A stretch of DNA of 64,000 nt from an uncultured Paracoccus sp. GTDB taxonomy: Bacteria; Pseudomonadota; Alphaproteobacteria; Rhodobacterales; Rhodobacteraceae. Both the position numbers and the translations under genes were made by a program. Numbering within the stretch: the stretch's first letter is position 1; each line of letters starts with the position of its first letter. The stretch spans positions 1-64,000 of the forward strand of contig NZ_CALMYP010000012.1 in the NCBI RefSeq assembly GCF_937873615.1. The letters are read 5' to 3'. Shown here piece after piece: positions 53,054 to 63,127 of the stretch. The notes under the pieces are model-generated. The model was not told the DNA's origin and did no database searches. It saw only the letters and a program-made list of their open reading frames with translations.

Positions 53054-55072
53054 ATGGATTTCGAAGCCCTCCGCAAAGCCGATCCCGATCACTGGAACCT
53101 CGCCAGTTCGATCCGGGTTCTCGCCATGGACGCCGTCCAGGCCGCCAATTCCGGCCATCCCGGGATGCCGATGGGCATGGCCGATGTGGCCACGGTGCTG
53201 TTCACCAAACACCTGAAATTCGACGCCTCGGCACCGCACTGGTTCGACCGCGACCGCTTCATCCTGTCCGCCGGGCACGGCTCGATGCTGCTTTACGCGC
53301 TGCTCTACCTGACCGGCTACGAGGATATGACGCTGGATCAGCTGAAGAACTTCCGCCAGTCCGGCGCCAAGACCGCCGGTCACCCGGAATACGGCCATGC
53401 CGACGGGATCGAGACCACCACCGGCCCGCTGGGTCAGGGCATCGCCAATTCCGCCGGCTTCGCCATTGCCGAGGAAGCCGCCCGGGCCGAATTCGGCGCC
53501 GATATCTGCGATCACCGGACCTGGGTCATCGCCGGCGACGGCTGCCTGATGGAGGGCATCAGCCAGGAAGCCATCGCCCTTGCCGGTGCGCAGCGACTGG
53601 GCAAGCTGATCGTGCTCTGGGACAATAACAACATCACCATCGACGGCCGCGTCAGCATCGCCGACAAGACCGATCAGCACGAGCGTTTCGCGGCTTCGGG
53701 CTGGCGCGTCCTGTCCTGCGACGGTCACGACGCCGCCGATATCGACCGCGCGCTGAGCGAGGCGAAGAACTCCGACGGGCGTCCGACCCTAGTCGACTGC
53801 AAGACCATCATCGGCTTCGGCGCGCCGAAGAAGCAGGACACCGCCGGTGCCCATGGCTCGCCCCTCGGGGCCGAGGAAATCGCCGCCGCCCGCCATAATT
53901 ACGGCTGGGATCATGCCGAGTTCATCATCCCCGACGACATCCTGGCCGCATGGCGCAAGGCCGGTGCCCGCGGTGCCGAGGCCCGCGCCGCCTGGCAGAA
54001 GCGCGTCGATACCCTGCCCGCCGGTCAGCGCGACGAATTCGCCCGCCGCATCTCGCATGAAATCAGCCACAAGCTGGCGCCGGCCATTGTCGCGCTGAAG
54101 GAACAGGCGCTGTCCGCCAAGCCCAAGGTCGCGACCCGCAAGGCCTCGGAAATGGTGCTGGAGGTCATCAACCCCTTGCTGCCCGAAATGTTCGGCGGCT
54201 CGGCCGACCTGACCGGCTCGAACCTGACCAGGACCGCCGATCTGGGCGATTTCAACGCCGAGAACCGCGACGGCCGCTATATCCGCTATGGCATCCGCGA
54301 ACATGGCATGGCGGCGGCGATGAACGGCATCTTCCTGCATGGCGGCTTCCGCCCCTATGGCGGCACCTTCATGACCTTCACCGATTACGCCCGCGGCTCC
54401 ATGCGGCTGTCGGCGCTGATGGGGATCGGGCCGGTCTATGTCATGACCCACGATTCCATCGGTCTGGGCGAGGACGGCCCGACCCACCAGCCGGTCGAGC
54501 ATCTGGCCATCTGCCGGGCCACGCCGAACACGCTGACCATGCGCCCCTGCGACCTGATCGAGACGGCGGAAGCCTGGCAACTGGCGCTGGAAGCGACCGG
54601 CGCGCCCACGGTCATGGCGCTGTCGCGTCAGAACCTGCCGGTCCTGCGCGAAACCGCAACCGAGAACCTGTCGGCCAAGGGGGCCTATATCCTGCGCGAG
54701 GCCTCGGCCACGCCGCAGGTGATCCTGCTCGCCACCGGCTCCGAGGTCGAGATCGCGGTCAAGGCGCGCGAGGCGCTGGAAGCCGCAGGCATCGCCACCC
54801 GTGTGGTCTCGGTCCCCTGTATGGAACTGTTCCGCGCCCAGCCGGCCGAATACCGCCGCGAAGTGCTGCCGAAAGGCCCCGCGCGCATCGCCATCGAGGC
54901 CGGCATCCGCCAGGGCTGGGACTGGCTGCTTCTGGGCGAGGGCGGCACCGAGGACAAGGCCGCCTTCATCGGCATGGCCGGTTTCGGCGCCTCGGCCCCG
55001 GCGGAGGAGCTTTACAAGGAATTCGGCATCACCGCCGAAAACGTGGTCGAGACCGCGACGGGGCTTGTGTGA
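53054..55072 (+). CDS. tkt: Transketolase
   Basis: Thiamine-diphosphate enzyme of the pentose phosphate pathway that moves two-carbon units between sugar phosphates. The 672 residues contain [16 protein letters not shown], the TPP/Mg motif [13 protein letters not shown] ... [11 protein letters not shown], and [13 protein letters not shown]. The pyrimidine-domain region is [13 protein letters not shown] and [23 protein letters not shown] lies upstream of the ATG at 53054. It stands alone, divergent from rplU. Confidence 0.98.
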   Translation: MDFEALRKADPDHWNLASSIRVLAMDAVQAANSGHPGMPMGMADVATVLFTKHLKFDASAPHWFDRDRFILSAGHGSMLLYALLYLTGYEDMTLDQLKNFRQSGAKTAGHPEYGHADGIETTTGPLGQGIANSAGFAIAEEAARAEFGADICDHRTWVIAGDGCLMEGISQEAIALAGAQRLGKLIVLWDNNNITIDGRVSIADKTDQHERFAASGWRVLSCDGHDAADIDRALSEAKNSDGRPTLVDCKTIIGFGAPKKQDTAGAHGSPLGAEEIAAARHNYGWDHAEFIIPDDILAAWRKAGARGAEARAAWQKRVDTLPAGQRDEFARRISHEISHKLAPAIVALKEQALSAKPKVATRKASEMVLEVINPLLPEMFGGSADLTGSNLTRTADLGDFNAENRDGRYIRYGIREHGMAAAMNGIFLHGGFRPYGGTFMTFTDYARGSMRLSALMGIGPVYVMTHDSIGLGEDGPTHQPVEHLAICRATPNTLTMRPCDLIETAEAWQLALEATGAPTVMALSRQNLPVLRETATENLSAKGAYILREASATPQVILLATGSEVEIAVKAREALEAAGIATRVVSVPCMELFRAQPAEYRREVLPKGPARIAIEAGIRQGWDWLLLGEGGTEDKAAFIGMAGFGASAPAEELYKEFGITAENVVETATGLV

Positions 55073-55107
55073 GGCCCCGCCTCGCACCCCCTCATGACAT
55101 GAACAAA

Positions 55108-55138
55108 GGGCCGCAGCACATTGATTTTGCTGCGGCCC
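55108..55138 (+). terminator. Strong hairpin downstream of tkt
   Basis: GGGCCGCAGCA and TGCTGCGGCCC form 11 perfect pairs around a nine-base loop, 35 bases after the tkt stop. No T-run follows on the plus strand, so it may act as a 3'-end stabiliser or a factor-assisted terminator. Confidence 0.55.
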
Positions 55139-55148
55139 CGGCCTGCCG

Positions 55149-56087
55149 ATGAGGCCTTTGCCCAAATCCTTCGGATTGTTCGGACGCGCCCGCGACGGTC
55201 GCGCCATGGCGCATGGCAACCAGCAGGCGCGCGGCATCGCCTTCCTGCTGCTGTCGGTCTTCATCTTCACGATGATGGATGCGACGGCGAAATATCTGGG
55301 CGAGTTCTATGCCCCCGCACAGGTGGTCTGGGCGCGCTATATGGGCAATTTCGTGGTGCTTGCGCTGTATTACCGGGGCAGGTTTCTGCCCAGCCTGCGC
55401 GCGCGTCAGCCGATGGCGCAGCTTGGCCGGGCGCTGTGCCAACTGGCCTCGGTCTCGCTGTTCTTCACCGCGATCCAGCATATCGGCATTGCCGAAGCGA
55501 CCGCGATCATGGACATGAACCCGGTGCTGATCACCCTTGGCGCGGCGCTGTTTCTGGGCGAGCCGGTGGGCTGGCGTCGCATCGCCGGCATCGTCGTGGC
55601 GATGATCGGGGCGATGATCATCATCCGGCCCGGCATGGGCGTGTTCGACCCCGCCGCCATCCTGCCGCTGATCGGCGCCTTCACCTATGCCGCCGGCGCG
55701 CTTCTGACCCGCGTGGTGCGCACGGATTCGCTGGCCACCTCTCTGGTCTGGACGGTGCTGGTCGGATTGATCGCCAGCAGCCTTGTGGTGCCGTTCTTCT
55801 GGCAGCCGATCGCGGTCGAACACCTCTGGGCATTCGCCCTGATCGGCATTTTCGGCGCCCTGTCGCAGGCGCTGCTGATCCATGCCTTCTCGCTGGCCGA
55901 GGCCGGGGTGATCGCCCCCTTCGGCTATACCGGGCTGCTCTGGGCCGCGCTGTGGGGCTGGATGTTCTGGGGCGTGCTACCGGATCGCTGGACGGTTCTG
56001 GGTGCCTGCATCATCGTGGCGGCAGGCCTTTATATCTGGTATCGCGAGACCCGAGTGGCCCGGAAGGAGCGCGCCGCGCATGGCTAA
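55149..56087 (+). CDS. DMT/EamA-family transporter
   Basis: A 312-residue membrane protein with ten hydrophobic helices in two EamA repeats. The first runs GIAFLLLSVFIFTMMDATAKYLG to GAMIIIRPG and the second starts FTYAAGALLTRVV. Members export metabolites or amino acids. No substrate can be assigned. The ribosome site is weak at both the ATG chosen here and the alternative at 55206. It overlaps the acyltransferase gene by eight bases. Confidence 0.9.
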   Translation: MRPLPKSFGLFGRARDGRAMAHGNQQARGIAFLLLSVFIFTMMDATAKYLGEFYAPAQVVWARYMGNFVVLALYYRGRFLPSLRARQPMAQLGRALCQLASVSLFFTAIQHIGIAEATAIMDMNPVLITLGAALFLGEPVGWRRIAGIVVAMIGAMIIIRPGMGVFDPAAILPLIGAFTYAAGALLTRVVRTDSLATSLVWTVLVGLIASSLVVPFFWQPIAVEHLWAFALIGIFGALSQALLIHAFSLAEAGVIAPFGYTGLLWAALWGWMFWGVLPDRWTVLGACIIVAAGLYIWYRETRVARKERAAHG

Positions 56088-56973
56088 GGCCAAGACAGAA
56101 GACGAGATGGTCTGGACCGACAAGCTGGCCAATGCCGCCTTTCTGGGCGTCATGGCGGTGGCCCGGCTTCTGCCCTATCGCCGCCGTATCCCGGTTGTGG
56201 GCTGGTTCTTCTCGCGCCTTCTCGGACCCATCGCCGGCTGGTCGCGCCGGGCGCGCGAGAATCTGACGCTCGCCATGCCCGAACTGTCGCCGTCTGAGCG
56301 CGCCCGCATTGCCCGCGAGGTGCTGGACAATGCCGGGCGCTCCATGGCCGAGATCTATTCGGGCGAGGAATTCACCGCCCGCATCCGCGACACCGACAGG
56401 CTGACCGGCCCCGGCCTTGCCGCACTGGAGGAAGCCGCCGCCAGCGACCGGCCCGTCATCCTCGCCTGCGCGCATTTCGGCAATTACGACGCCATGCGCG
56501 CGGCACTTTCTGCGCGCGGCTGGCCGGTCGGCGCGCTCTATCGGCCGATGAACAACCCGGCCTTCAACGCCCATTACATCCCCGCCATGCGCGCCATCGC
56601 CGAGCCGATCTTCCCGCGCGGCAGATCCGGCTTCGCCGCCATGCTGAAATTCCTGCGCGGCGGCGGGATGCTGGCGCTTGGCTTCGACCAGTTCGTCCAT
56701 GACGGCACCAAGCTGGATTTCTTCGGCCTGCCCTCGCGCACGGTGCTGACCCCGGCGGAGCTGACCCTGCGCTATGACGCGCTTCTGGTGCCGATCAACG
56801 GCATCCGCCAGCCCGATGGGCTGAGCTTCTCGGTCGAGGTCGGCCAGCCCATCGCCCACACCACCCCCGAGGAGATGATGCAGGCGCTGAATGCCGATCT
56901 GGAACGTCAGATCCGCGCCCGTCCGGGGCAGTGGTTCTGGGTCCACCGCCGCTGGAAGAAGCGCGACCGCTGA
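56080..56973 (+). CDS. LpxL/HtrB-like lysophospholipid/lipid A acyltransferase
   Basis: A 297-residue membrane-associated acyltransferase. The catalytic HX4D box is HFGNYD in VILACAHFGNYDAMRAALSARG. Following motifs are LYRPMNNPAFNAHY and RGGGMLALGFDQF, and the C-terminus WFWVHRRWKKRDR is typical of the LpxL/HtrB family. It probably adds a secondary acyl chain to lipid A or acts on a related lipid. The ATG at 56080 lies inside the last codons of the DMT transporter gene, with GGAAGGAG upstream. Confidence 0.92.
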   Translation: MAKAKTEDEMVWTDKLANAAFLGVMAVARLLPYRRRIPVVGWFFSRLLGPIAGWSRRARENLTLAMPELSPSERARIAREVLDNAGRSMAEIYSGEEFTARIRDTDRLTGPGLAALEEAAASDRPVILACAHFGNYDAMRAALSARGWPVGALYRPMNNPAFNAHYIPAMRAIAEPIFPRGRSGFAAMLKFLRGGGMLALGFDQFVHDGTKLDFFGLPSRTVLTPAELTLRYDALLVPINGIRQPDGLSFSVEVGQPIAHTTPEEMMQALNADLERQIRARPGQWFWVHRRWKKRDR

Positions 56974-57000
56974 CCGCCTTGGCGGCGCGGTCGAGAATAA

Positions 57001-58935
57001 TCAGGCCGCCCCGTCCGGCAGCGGATCCGCATCGGGCTGCGACCCTTCGCCCTCGCCCTTCCTGACCGCCTTTGCCTCGGCCCGGGCCTGTTCGCGTTGT
57101 TTGCCGGCCTCCTCAGCCTCGCGCCGGATGCGGTCGGCCAGTTCCGGCGGCATCAGCGAGACGATGCGCATCCCCGTCCGGCCGCTCAGTTCCTCGTCGC
57201 GACCGACGAAACGGGCCTTGCCGTCATGGACCACGGCCAGCGGAATCGCCCCCTCGCGGGCGGAATGCCAGTCATCCAGCGTATATTCCTCGGTCAGGCG
57301 GGTGGTGCGGAAGATCCAGCCATTGCCCAAGAGGTCCAGATATTGCGCCAGCGTGCGCCCGCCATTGACGCCGCGCCCGCCCAACTGGCTGGGCAAGGCG
57401 TGGCGGGCCTGTTCCTCCTTGACGCGGGCGATCTGCCAGATCGCGTCGCGACCGAATTCCGGCGCCAGGTCGGTCGCCACCAGGGTGTTATAGGCATCGT
57501 TGTCCGAGGCCGCGAAGATACTGGAAAAGGCCATGAACTCGACCCCGTTATCGGCGGTTTCCGACAGGATGTCGCCGTAATAGGTCGCCACCCCGGCGGC
57601 GCGCGCCGAACGCAGCTGCCCCCGGTTCGGATCGGTGACCAGCACATTTACCCCGGCATTGCCAAGCGCCTGCGCCAGCCCGGTCGAGAAGGTCGAGCCG
57701 CCGACGATGATCATCCCCGGCGTGCCGGCCGAGGTCAGGCCAAGCCGCGCCGCCAGCGGCTTCAGCGTGAAGCCGTGCAGCACCACCGTCACCAGCACCA
57801 GCACGAAGGCCAGGGGTTGCAGCACCGCGCCATCCGGCACCCCTTCGGCCACCAGTCGCTGCGCGAACAGGCCCGAGACCGCCAGCAGCACCACCCCGCG
57901 CGGCCCGGTGAAGGCCACCATCAGCCGCTCGTTCATCGGGATCGCGGTGCCCAGAAGCGAGATCAGCACCGTCAGCGGCCGCACCAGCAGCACCACCGAG
58001 AGGATGAACAGCAGCGCGCGCCAGTTCAGATGCTCCAGCGATTCCAGCCGCACATTCGCGGCCAGCAGGATGAAGACGCCGGACAGCAGCAGCGTCGTCG
58101 CCTGCTCCTTGAAGCGGTAGATCTCGGTGTAAGACGGCAGGTCCGCATTGGCGATGACCAGCCCCATCACCGTCACTGCCAGCAAGCCCGATTCATGCAG
58201 CACGGAATCGGACAGCGCAAAGACCGCCAGCACCAGCACGAAAAGCATCGGCACCTTCATGTATTCCGGCACCAGCGCGCGGCGGAAGGCCGCGACCACC
58301 ATCAGCGCGGCACCGTAACCCAGAAGGGCGGCGAAGACGATGCCCTTGCCGACAACCCAGATCGCATGGGTCGCCGTCAATTGCTGCTGGACGACCATGA
58401 CCACGACAAGCGCGCCCACGGCGACAAGCGCGCCGACCGCATCGTTGACGATGGCCTCCCATTGCAGAAGCTGGGCCGGGCGGTTGTGCAGCTTGGCGGC
58501 GCGCAGCAGCGGCGCGATCACGGTCGGGCCGGTCACGATCATGACCCCGCCGAAGACGACCGAGCTTTGCCAGCTGAGCCCGGCGATCCCATAAAGCGCC
58601 GCCGAAGACAGCAACCAGCCAAGCGGCGCGCCCAGCACCACCAGCCGCCGCACACCGGGGCCCGCATCCTCAAGCTGGCGGAAGTTCAGCGTCAGCCCGC
58701 CCTCGAACAGGATCACCGCCACGGCCAGCGAGATCATCGGCGCCACCAGCGGGCCGATATCGCGCGAGGGCACGAAGATCCCGGTCAGCGGCCCCAGGAT
58801 CAGCCCGGCCAGCAGCATCATGACGATGCCCGGCAGCCGGAACCGCCAGGCCAGCCATTGCGCGCCGACACCGACGACGCCCACAAGCGCAAATGCCTCA
58901 ACCGGGCTCAGCCCGCTTTCGGGGGTTACTGCCAT
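57001..58935 (-). CDS. CPA1-type cation/proton antiporter with TrkA-N domain
   Basis: A 644-residue membrane protein with about 12 helices. The transporter core has ILFEGGLTLNFRQL, MIVTGPTVIAPLLR and the ion-site motif WEAIVNDAVGALVAV. A C-terminal Rossmann TrkA-N domain (about 405-520) starts GMIIVGGSTFSTGLAQALGNAG. It also has a charged tail. It exchanges Na+ or K+ for protons, and the TrkA part may sense nucleotides. The 58935 ATG follows GAGGGAACAG. A longer in-frame start has no family support. Confidence 0.93.
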   Translation of the reverse strand: MAVTPESGLSPVEAFALVGVVGVGAQWLAWRFRLPGIVMMLLAGLILGPLTGIFVPSRDIGPLVAPMISLAVAVILFEGGLTLNFRQLEDAGPGVRRLVVLGAPLGWLLSSAALYGIAGLSWQSSVVFGGVMIVTGPTVIAPLLRAAKLHNRPAQLLQWEAIVNDAVGALVAVGALVVVMVVQQQLTATHAIWVVGKGIVFAALLGYGAALMVVAAFRRALVPEYMKVPMLFVLVLAVFALSDSVLHESGLLAVTVMGLVIANADLPSYTEIYRFKEQATTLLLSGVFILLAANVRLESLEHLNWRALLFILSVVLLVRPLTVLISLLGTAIPMNERLMVAFTGPRGVVLLAVSGLFAQRLVAEGVPDGAVLQPLAFVLVLVTVVLHGFTLKPLAARLGLTSAGTPGMIIVGGSTFSTGLAQALGNAGVNVLVTDPNRGQLRSARAAGVATYYGDILSETADNGVEFMAFSSIFAASDNDAYNTLVATDLAPEFGRDAIWQIARVKEEQARHALPSQLGGRGVNGGRTLAQYLDLLGNGWIFRTTRLTEEYTLDDWHSAREGAIPLAVVHDGKARFVGRDEELSGRTGMRIVSLMPPELADRIRREAEEAGKQREQARAEAKAVRKGEGEGSQPDADPLPDGAA

Positions 58936-59145
58936 GCCTGTTCCCTCGTTCAATCCACGCCAACAGATGCCGGCCTGATTCTGTTCCTCATCTGCCGCAA
59001 CGAAATGCGGCAATTTTTTGACAAGATTGACGAGTAACCGCGATTAAGCTAGGGCAATTCGCGTTCGCATCCGGCGGACGAACGAGGGGCGTGCAATGGC
59101 GTCCCATTTTTTCATCTGCGCCCGAGGCGCAGCGAATGGACGCAT

Positions 59146-61164
59146 ATGACCAGATTTTCTGACCTGAAGCTCGATCCGAAAGTTCTCAAGGCCGTGGCCG
59201 AAGCTGGCTATGACAGCCCGACCCCGATCCAGGCGGGCGCGATCCCGCCGGCGCTGGAAGGCCGCGACGTGCTGGGCATCGCCCAGACCGGGACCGGCAA
59301 GACCGCCAGCTTCACCCTGCCGATGATCACGCGGCTGTCGCGTGGCCGGGCCCGGGCGCGGATGCCGCGCTCGCTGGTCCTTTGCCCGACGCGGGAACTG
59401 GCGGCGCAGGTGGCGGAAAACTTCGACATCTATGCCAAGCATACCCGCCTGACCAAGGCGCTGCTGATCGGCGGGGTTTCCTTCGGCGAGCAGGACAAGC
59501 TGATCGACCGCGGCGTCGATGTGCTGATCGCCACGCCGGGCCGGCTGCTGGACCATTTCGAACGCGGCAAGCTGCTGCTGACCGGGGTCGAGGTGATGGT
59601 GGTCGATGAGGCCGACCGGATGCTCGACATGGGTTTCATCCCGGATATCGAGCGTATCTTCCAGCTGACCCCCTTCACCCGGCAGACGCTGTTCTTCTCG
59701 GCTACCATGGCCCCCGAGATCGAGCGCATCACCAATACCTTCCTGCACACGCCCGAACGTATCGAGGTCGCGCGTCAGGCCACCACCTCGGAAACCATCA
59801 CCCAGAAGCTGGTCGAGATCACGCCGACGCGGAAGGACCAGACCGCCAAGCAGAAGCGCGAATTGCTGCGCGCGCTGATCGAGGCCGAGGGCGAGGATCT
59901 GAAGAACGCGATCATCTTCTGCAACCGCAAGACCGAGGTCGATATCGTCGCCAAGTCGCTGAAGGCGCATGGCTTCGACGCCGCCCCGATCCATGGCGAT
60001 CTGGACCAGTCGCAGCGGATGCGCACGCTGGACGCGTTCCGCGACGGCTCGCTGCGTTTCCTCGTGGCCTCCGACGTGGCGGCACGCGGGCTCGATATTC
60101 CGGCGGTCAGCCATGTGTTCAACTTCGACCTGCCCTCTCATGCCGAGGATTACGTCCACCGCATCGGCCGCACCGGCCGCGCCGGGCGTCAGGGCACGGC
60201 CTATTCCATCGCCACACCGGCGGATGAAAAATACCTGTCGGGCATCGAGAATCTGGTGAAGCAATCCCTGCCCCGCGCCGAGGCGCCCGAAGGCTTCTCG
60301 CTCTCTGACAATGCCCGCAGCGCGCCGCGCGACAGCGGTCGCGGCAGCAGCCGGTCGCGTTCGCGCTCGCGCCGGGACGACCGCAAGGACGACCGCCGCG
60401 ACGAGGCGCCGGCAGCGCGCCAAGAGGCCCCCAAGGAAGAAGTCCGCAGCACATCGCGCGACGACCGCCGGCCTGAACCCCGCGACGAGCGTCGCGACAG
60501 CGCGCGCGGGGATCGCCGCAACGACCGCCGCGACGGTGGCCGTCAGGTGCAGGGCATGGGCGAACATGTGCCGGACTTCATGACCCAGAGCTTCGCCGAC
60601 GCGCTCGCCGCAACCGAAGCCACCATGCAGCAGAACGACGCTGCCGCTGCCGCCCGCGAGGTTGAGCAGAAACGGGCCGAGGAACGCCGCGCAGAGGAGA
60701 AGAAACAGGCCGAGGCCAGGCGCGAAGAAGAAGCCAAGGCCGCCGAAGCCGCCACCGGGGCCGATGCCACCACCGAGGCAGCGCCGGAAGCCGTCGAAGA
60801 GCCGAAGAAGCCTGCGCGTCGTCGCGCCCCGCGCAAGACCGCCGCGAAGGCCACCGAGGCGGAAGCCGCGCCGGCTGAGGCCGCGCCGGTCGAGGCCGAG
60901 GCAGCCCCGGCAGAGGAACCGAAGAAGCCTGCCCGCCGTCGCGCCCCGCGCAAGACCGCCGCGAAAGCCACCGAGGCGGAAGCCGCGCCGGCCGAGGCCG
61001 CGCCGGTCGAAGCCGAAGCAGCCCCGGCGGAAGAGCCGAAAAAACCCACCCGCCGCCGCGCCCCGCGCAAGACCGCCGCGAAAGCCACCGAGGCTGGCGA
61101 GGCCGCGCCTGTGGACGCCGCATCGGCAACCGGCACCGAATCGTCGGAACCCACGGAAGGTTGA
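59146..61164 (+). CDS. DEAD-box RNA helicase (RhlE-like) with repeated C-terminal tail
   Basis: A 672-residue helicase whose first ~370 residues hold all core motifs: Q-motif TPIQAGAIP, Walker A AQTGTGKT, VVDEADRMLDMGF (DEAD), FFSATMA and HRIGRTGRAGRQG. The remaining ~300 residues are an Arg/Asp-rich segment and then an Ala/Glu/Lys tail. That tail contains three copies of a 39-residue unit (EPKKPARRRAPRKTAAKATEA...). It should unwind RNA in ribosome assembly or decay. The basic-acidic tail probably drives RNA or partner binding. The lnt gene follows after seven bases. Confidence 0.95.
   Translation: MTRFSDLKLDPKVLKAVAEAGYDSPTPIQAGAIPPALEGRDVLGIAQTGTGKTASFTLPMITRLSRGRARARMPRSLVLCPTRELAAQVAENFDIYAKHTRLTKALLIGGVSFGEQDKLIDRGVDVLIATPGRLLDHFERGKLLLTGVEVMVVDEADRMLDMGFIPDIERIFQLTPFTRQTLFFSATMAPEIERITNTFLHTPERIEVARQATTSETITQKLVEITPTRKDQTAKQKRELLRALIEAEGEDLKNAIIFCNRKTEVDIVAKSLKAHGFDAAPIHGDLDQSQRMRTLDAFRDGSLRFLVASDVAARGLDIPAVSHVFNFDLPSHAEDYVHRIGRTGRAGRQGTAYSIATPADEKYLSGIENLVKQSLPRAEAPEGFSLSDNARSAPRDSGRGSSRSRSRSRRDDRKDDRRDEAPAARQEAPKEEVRSTSRDDRRPEPRDERRDSARGDRRNDRRDGGRQVQGMGEHVPDFMTQSFADALAATEATMQQNDAAAAAREVEQKRAEERRAEEKKQAEARREEEAKAAEAATGADATTEAAPEAVEEPKKPARRRAPRKTAAKATEAEAAPAEAAPVEAEAAPAEEPKKPARRRAPRKTAAKATEAEAAPAEAAPVEAEAAPAEEPKKPTRRRAPRKTAAKATEAGEAAPVDAASATGTESSEPTEG
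60797..61110 (+). repeat. Tandem 117-base repeat in the helicase tail
   Basis: Three successive units are offset by exactly 117 bases. The core CCGAAGAAGCCT begins at 60802 and 60919, with the variant CCGAAAAAACCC at 61036. Units one and two are nearly identical in protein and the third is cut short. The period is a multiple of three, so the reading frame is kept. Confidence 0.9.
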
Positions 61165-61171
61165 TCCGCCG

Positions 61172-62698
61172 ATGCCCCGCATGACGGCAGACGCACCCCG
61201 AAGCTGGGGGCGGGGCTGGCGGGGCGGCGTGCTCGACCTGCTGCTTGGCGCGGGCGTAGCCCTCGGTCAGGTGCCCTGGGGGCTCTGGCCGCTCAGCCTG
61301 CTGGCGCTGGCTATCGTCGTCTGGCGGGTCGCCCATGCAACGGGTCGGCGCGGCGCGACCTGGCGCGCATTGGCGGCGGGAACCGGCTATTTCGCCCTCG
61401 CGCTCAGCTGGATCGTCGAGCCCTTTCTGGTCGAGCCCGAGATCTATGGCTGGATGGCCCCTTTCGCGCTTCTCCTCATGGCGCTTGGCGGCGGTATTTT
61501 CTGGGCCATGCCGGGCTGGCTCGCCGGGCGCCTTGCCGACCCCGGCCCGAGGCGGGCCATGGCCTTCGGCGCCGGTCTGGTCCTGTCAGACTGGCTGCGC
61601 GGCTGGATCTTTACCGGCTTTCCCTGGGCGCAGCTTGGCCATATCTGGATCGACACGCCCGCCGCACAGGCCGCAGCCTTCATCGGCGCGACCGGCCTTT
61701 CGGCCCTGACCGTCAGCGCCGCCGCCCTGCCGCTGGCCTTCTGGTCGGGCCCCGCATTGCAGCCGCGCGGGGCATGGCCGGGGGCCGCGCTGTCGGCCCT
61801 GCTCGTGGCCACGTTCTGGGCCGGGGGGCTGTCGCGGCTCGATACGCCGGTCCAGTTGCGCGACATCACCCTGCGCCTCGTGCAGCCCAATGCCGAGCAG
61901 GCGCTGAAATGGGACCCGGAATGGGCGCAGGTCTTCTGGCAGCGGCTGTTGCAGGAAAGCGCAGCCCCGCCCGAAGGCCCCGCCCCCGATGCGGTGATCT
62001 GGCCCGAAACCGCCGTAAGCTTCCCGCTGGAGGTGGCCGGCGACGCCCTGCCGATCCTCAGCGAAGCCGCCAATGCCACGGTGCTGATGGGCATCCAGCG
62101 CAGCGACGGGCCGCGTTTCTATAACTCGCTGATCGAGGTCCGGCCCGGCGGCGCGGTGGCGCAGGTCTATGACAAGTTCCACCTCGTCCCCTTCGGCGAA
62201 TATATCCCCTGGGGCGATGCCATGGCCCGGATCGGCATCCGCGCCTTCGCGGCACAGCTTGGCAACGGCTATTCCGCCGGTCCCGGCCCGCACCTGATGA
62301 CGCCCGCAGGCCTGCCGCCCTTCCAGCCGCTGATCTGCTATGAGGCGATCTTCCCGCAGCATCTGCGCGCCGTCGAGGGTGCCGAATGGCTGCTGCAGGC
62401 GACCAATGACGCCTGGTTCGGCACCGTTTCTGGACCTTATCAGCATCTGGCGCAGGCGCGGCTGCGCGCCATCGAATCGGGTCTGCCAATGATGCGGGCC
62501 GCGAATACCGGGATCACCGCCGCCATCGACCCTTTGGGGCGCGTGACCGCCGAATTGCCGCTTGGCGTGGTGGGCCATATCGACGCCGCCCTGCCCGCGC
62601 CCCTGCCCCGGACGTGGTGGATGCGGCTTGGCCGCTGGCCCACGGTGCTGGCAGCCCTTGCCCTGCTGCTGGCAAGCCTGCGCCGCCGCCGGCGCTGA
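61172..62698 (+). CDS. lnt: Apolipoprotein N-acyltransferase
   Basis: Adds the third acyl chain to lipoproteins at the periplasmic face of the inner membrane. The 508 residues have six or so N-terminal helices and a nitrilase-fold domain. The triad is Glu279 (VIWPETAVSF), Lys335 (VYDKFHLVPFGEY) and Cys389 (LICYEAIFP). GGAAGG lies 11 bases before the ATG at 61172. A second ATG at 61181 is possible. It follows the helicase gene closely. The lipoprotein at 15558-16244 is a likely client. Confidence 0.97.
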   Translation: MPRMTADAPRSWGRGWRGGVLDLLLGAGVALGQVPWGLWPLSLLALAIVVWRVAHATGRRGATWRALAAGTGYFALALSWIVEPFLVEPEIYGWMAPFALLLMALGGGIFWAMPGWLAGRLADPGPRRAMAFGAGLVLSDWLRGWIFTGFPWAQLGHIWIDTPAAQAAAFIGATGLSALTVSAAALPLAFWSGPALQPRGAWPGAALSALLVATFWAGGLSRLDTPVQLRDITLRLVQPNAEQALKWDPEWAQVFWQRLLQESAAPPEGPAPDAVIWPETAVSFPLEVAGDALPILSEAANATVLMGIQRSDGPRFYNSLIEVRPGGAVAQVYDKFHLVPFGEYIPWGDAMARIGIRAFAAQLGNGYSAGPGPHLMTPAGLPPFQPLICYEAIFPQHLRAVEGAEWLLQATNDAWFGTVSGPYQHLAQARLRAIESGLPMMRAANTGITAAIDPLGRVTAELPLGVVGHIDAALPAPLPRTWWMRLGRWPTVLAALALLLASLRRRRR

Positions 62699-62714
62699 CC
62701 GCCATCTGCGCATG

Positions 62715-62738
62715 AAAAAACCGCGCCTTGGCGCGGTT
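62715..62738 (-). terminator. Intrinsic terminator of rpmG
   Basis: On the minus strand AACCGCGCC / GGCGCGGTT (nine pairs, two-base loop) is followed by TTTTCATG. It lies about 26 bases after the rpmG stop. On the plus strand the same stem follows lnt but lacks a T-run. Confidence 0.88.
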
Positions 62739-62764
62739 CATTCAACTCCGTCGGTTGGCAGATC

Positions 62765-62932
62765 TTACTTGATCTTGCCTTCCTTGTATTCGACATGCTT
62801 GCGCACAACCGGGTCGTATTTGTTGACCGTCATCTTTTCGGTCATGGTGCGGGCGTTTTTCTTGGTGACATAGAAATGCCCGGTCCCGGCCGTCGAGTTC
62901 AGACGGATCTTGATCGTCGTCGGCTTCGCCAT
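62765..62932 (-). CDS. rpmG: 50S ribosomal protein L33
   Basis: A 55-residue ribosomal protein, [20 protein letters not shown], continuing [14 protein letters not shown] and ending [10 protein letters not shown]. It is the cysteine-free (zinc-independent) form of L33. AGGAG precedes the ATG at a normal distance. It has a near-consensus promoter upstream and its own terminator. At 55 codons it is easily missed by length-filtered gene callers. Confidence 0.98.
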
Positions 62933-62992
62933 TGGTCTTAACTCCTGCTGCGGCGGCGCCCAAAGGCCACCGCGAAAATTCGTAGAAGCCGC

Positions 62993-63020
62993 CTTTTACC
63001 GTCGCAGCCTGCGTTGTCAA
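62993..63020 (-). promoter_or_regulatory. Promoter of rpmG
   Basis: A perfect TTGACA (63020-63015) and TAAAAG (62998-62993) on the minus strand with a 16-base spacer, about 60 bases upstream of the rpmG start. Confidence 0.6.
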
Positions 63021-63127
63021 CCGGAAAACAGTGCCCGGAACTGCCTTTCGCCCTCTGCGCTGAAGCGGATGACACGACTGTCCTTCTCGCGCCGCGCCCG
63101 TGCCCGGCATCATGGGGACGAATAGAA

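Noticed and set aside
60797-61110. CRISPR-like array
   Set aside because: Repeats are 117 bases, in frame and contiguous with no spacers. They are protein-coding tandem repeats.
59044-61182. 712-codon open frame opposite the DEAD-box helicase
   Set aside because: Its Gly/Arg repeats are just the antisense reading of the helicase tail repeats.
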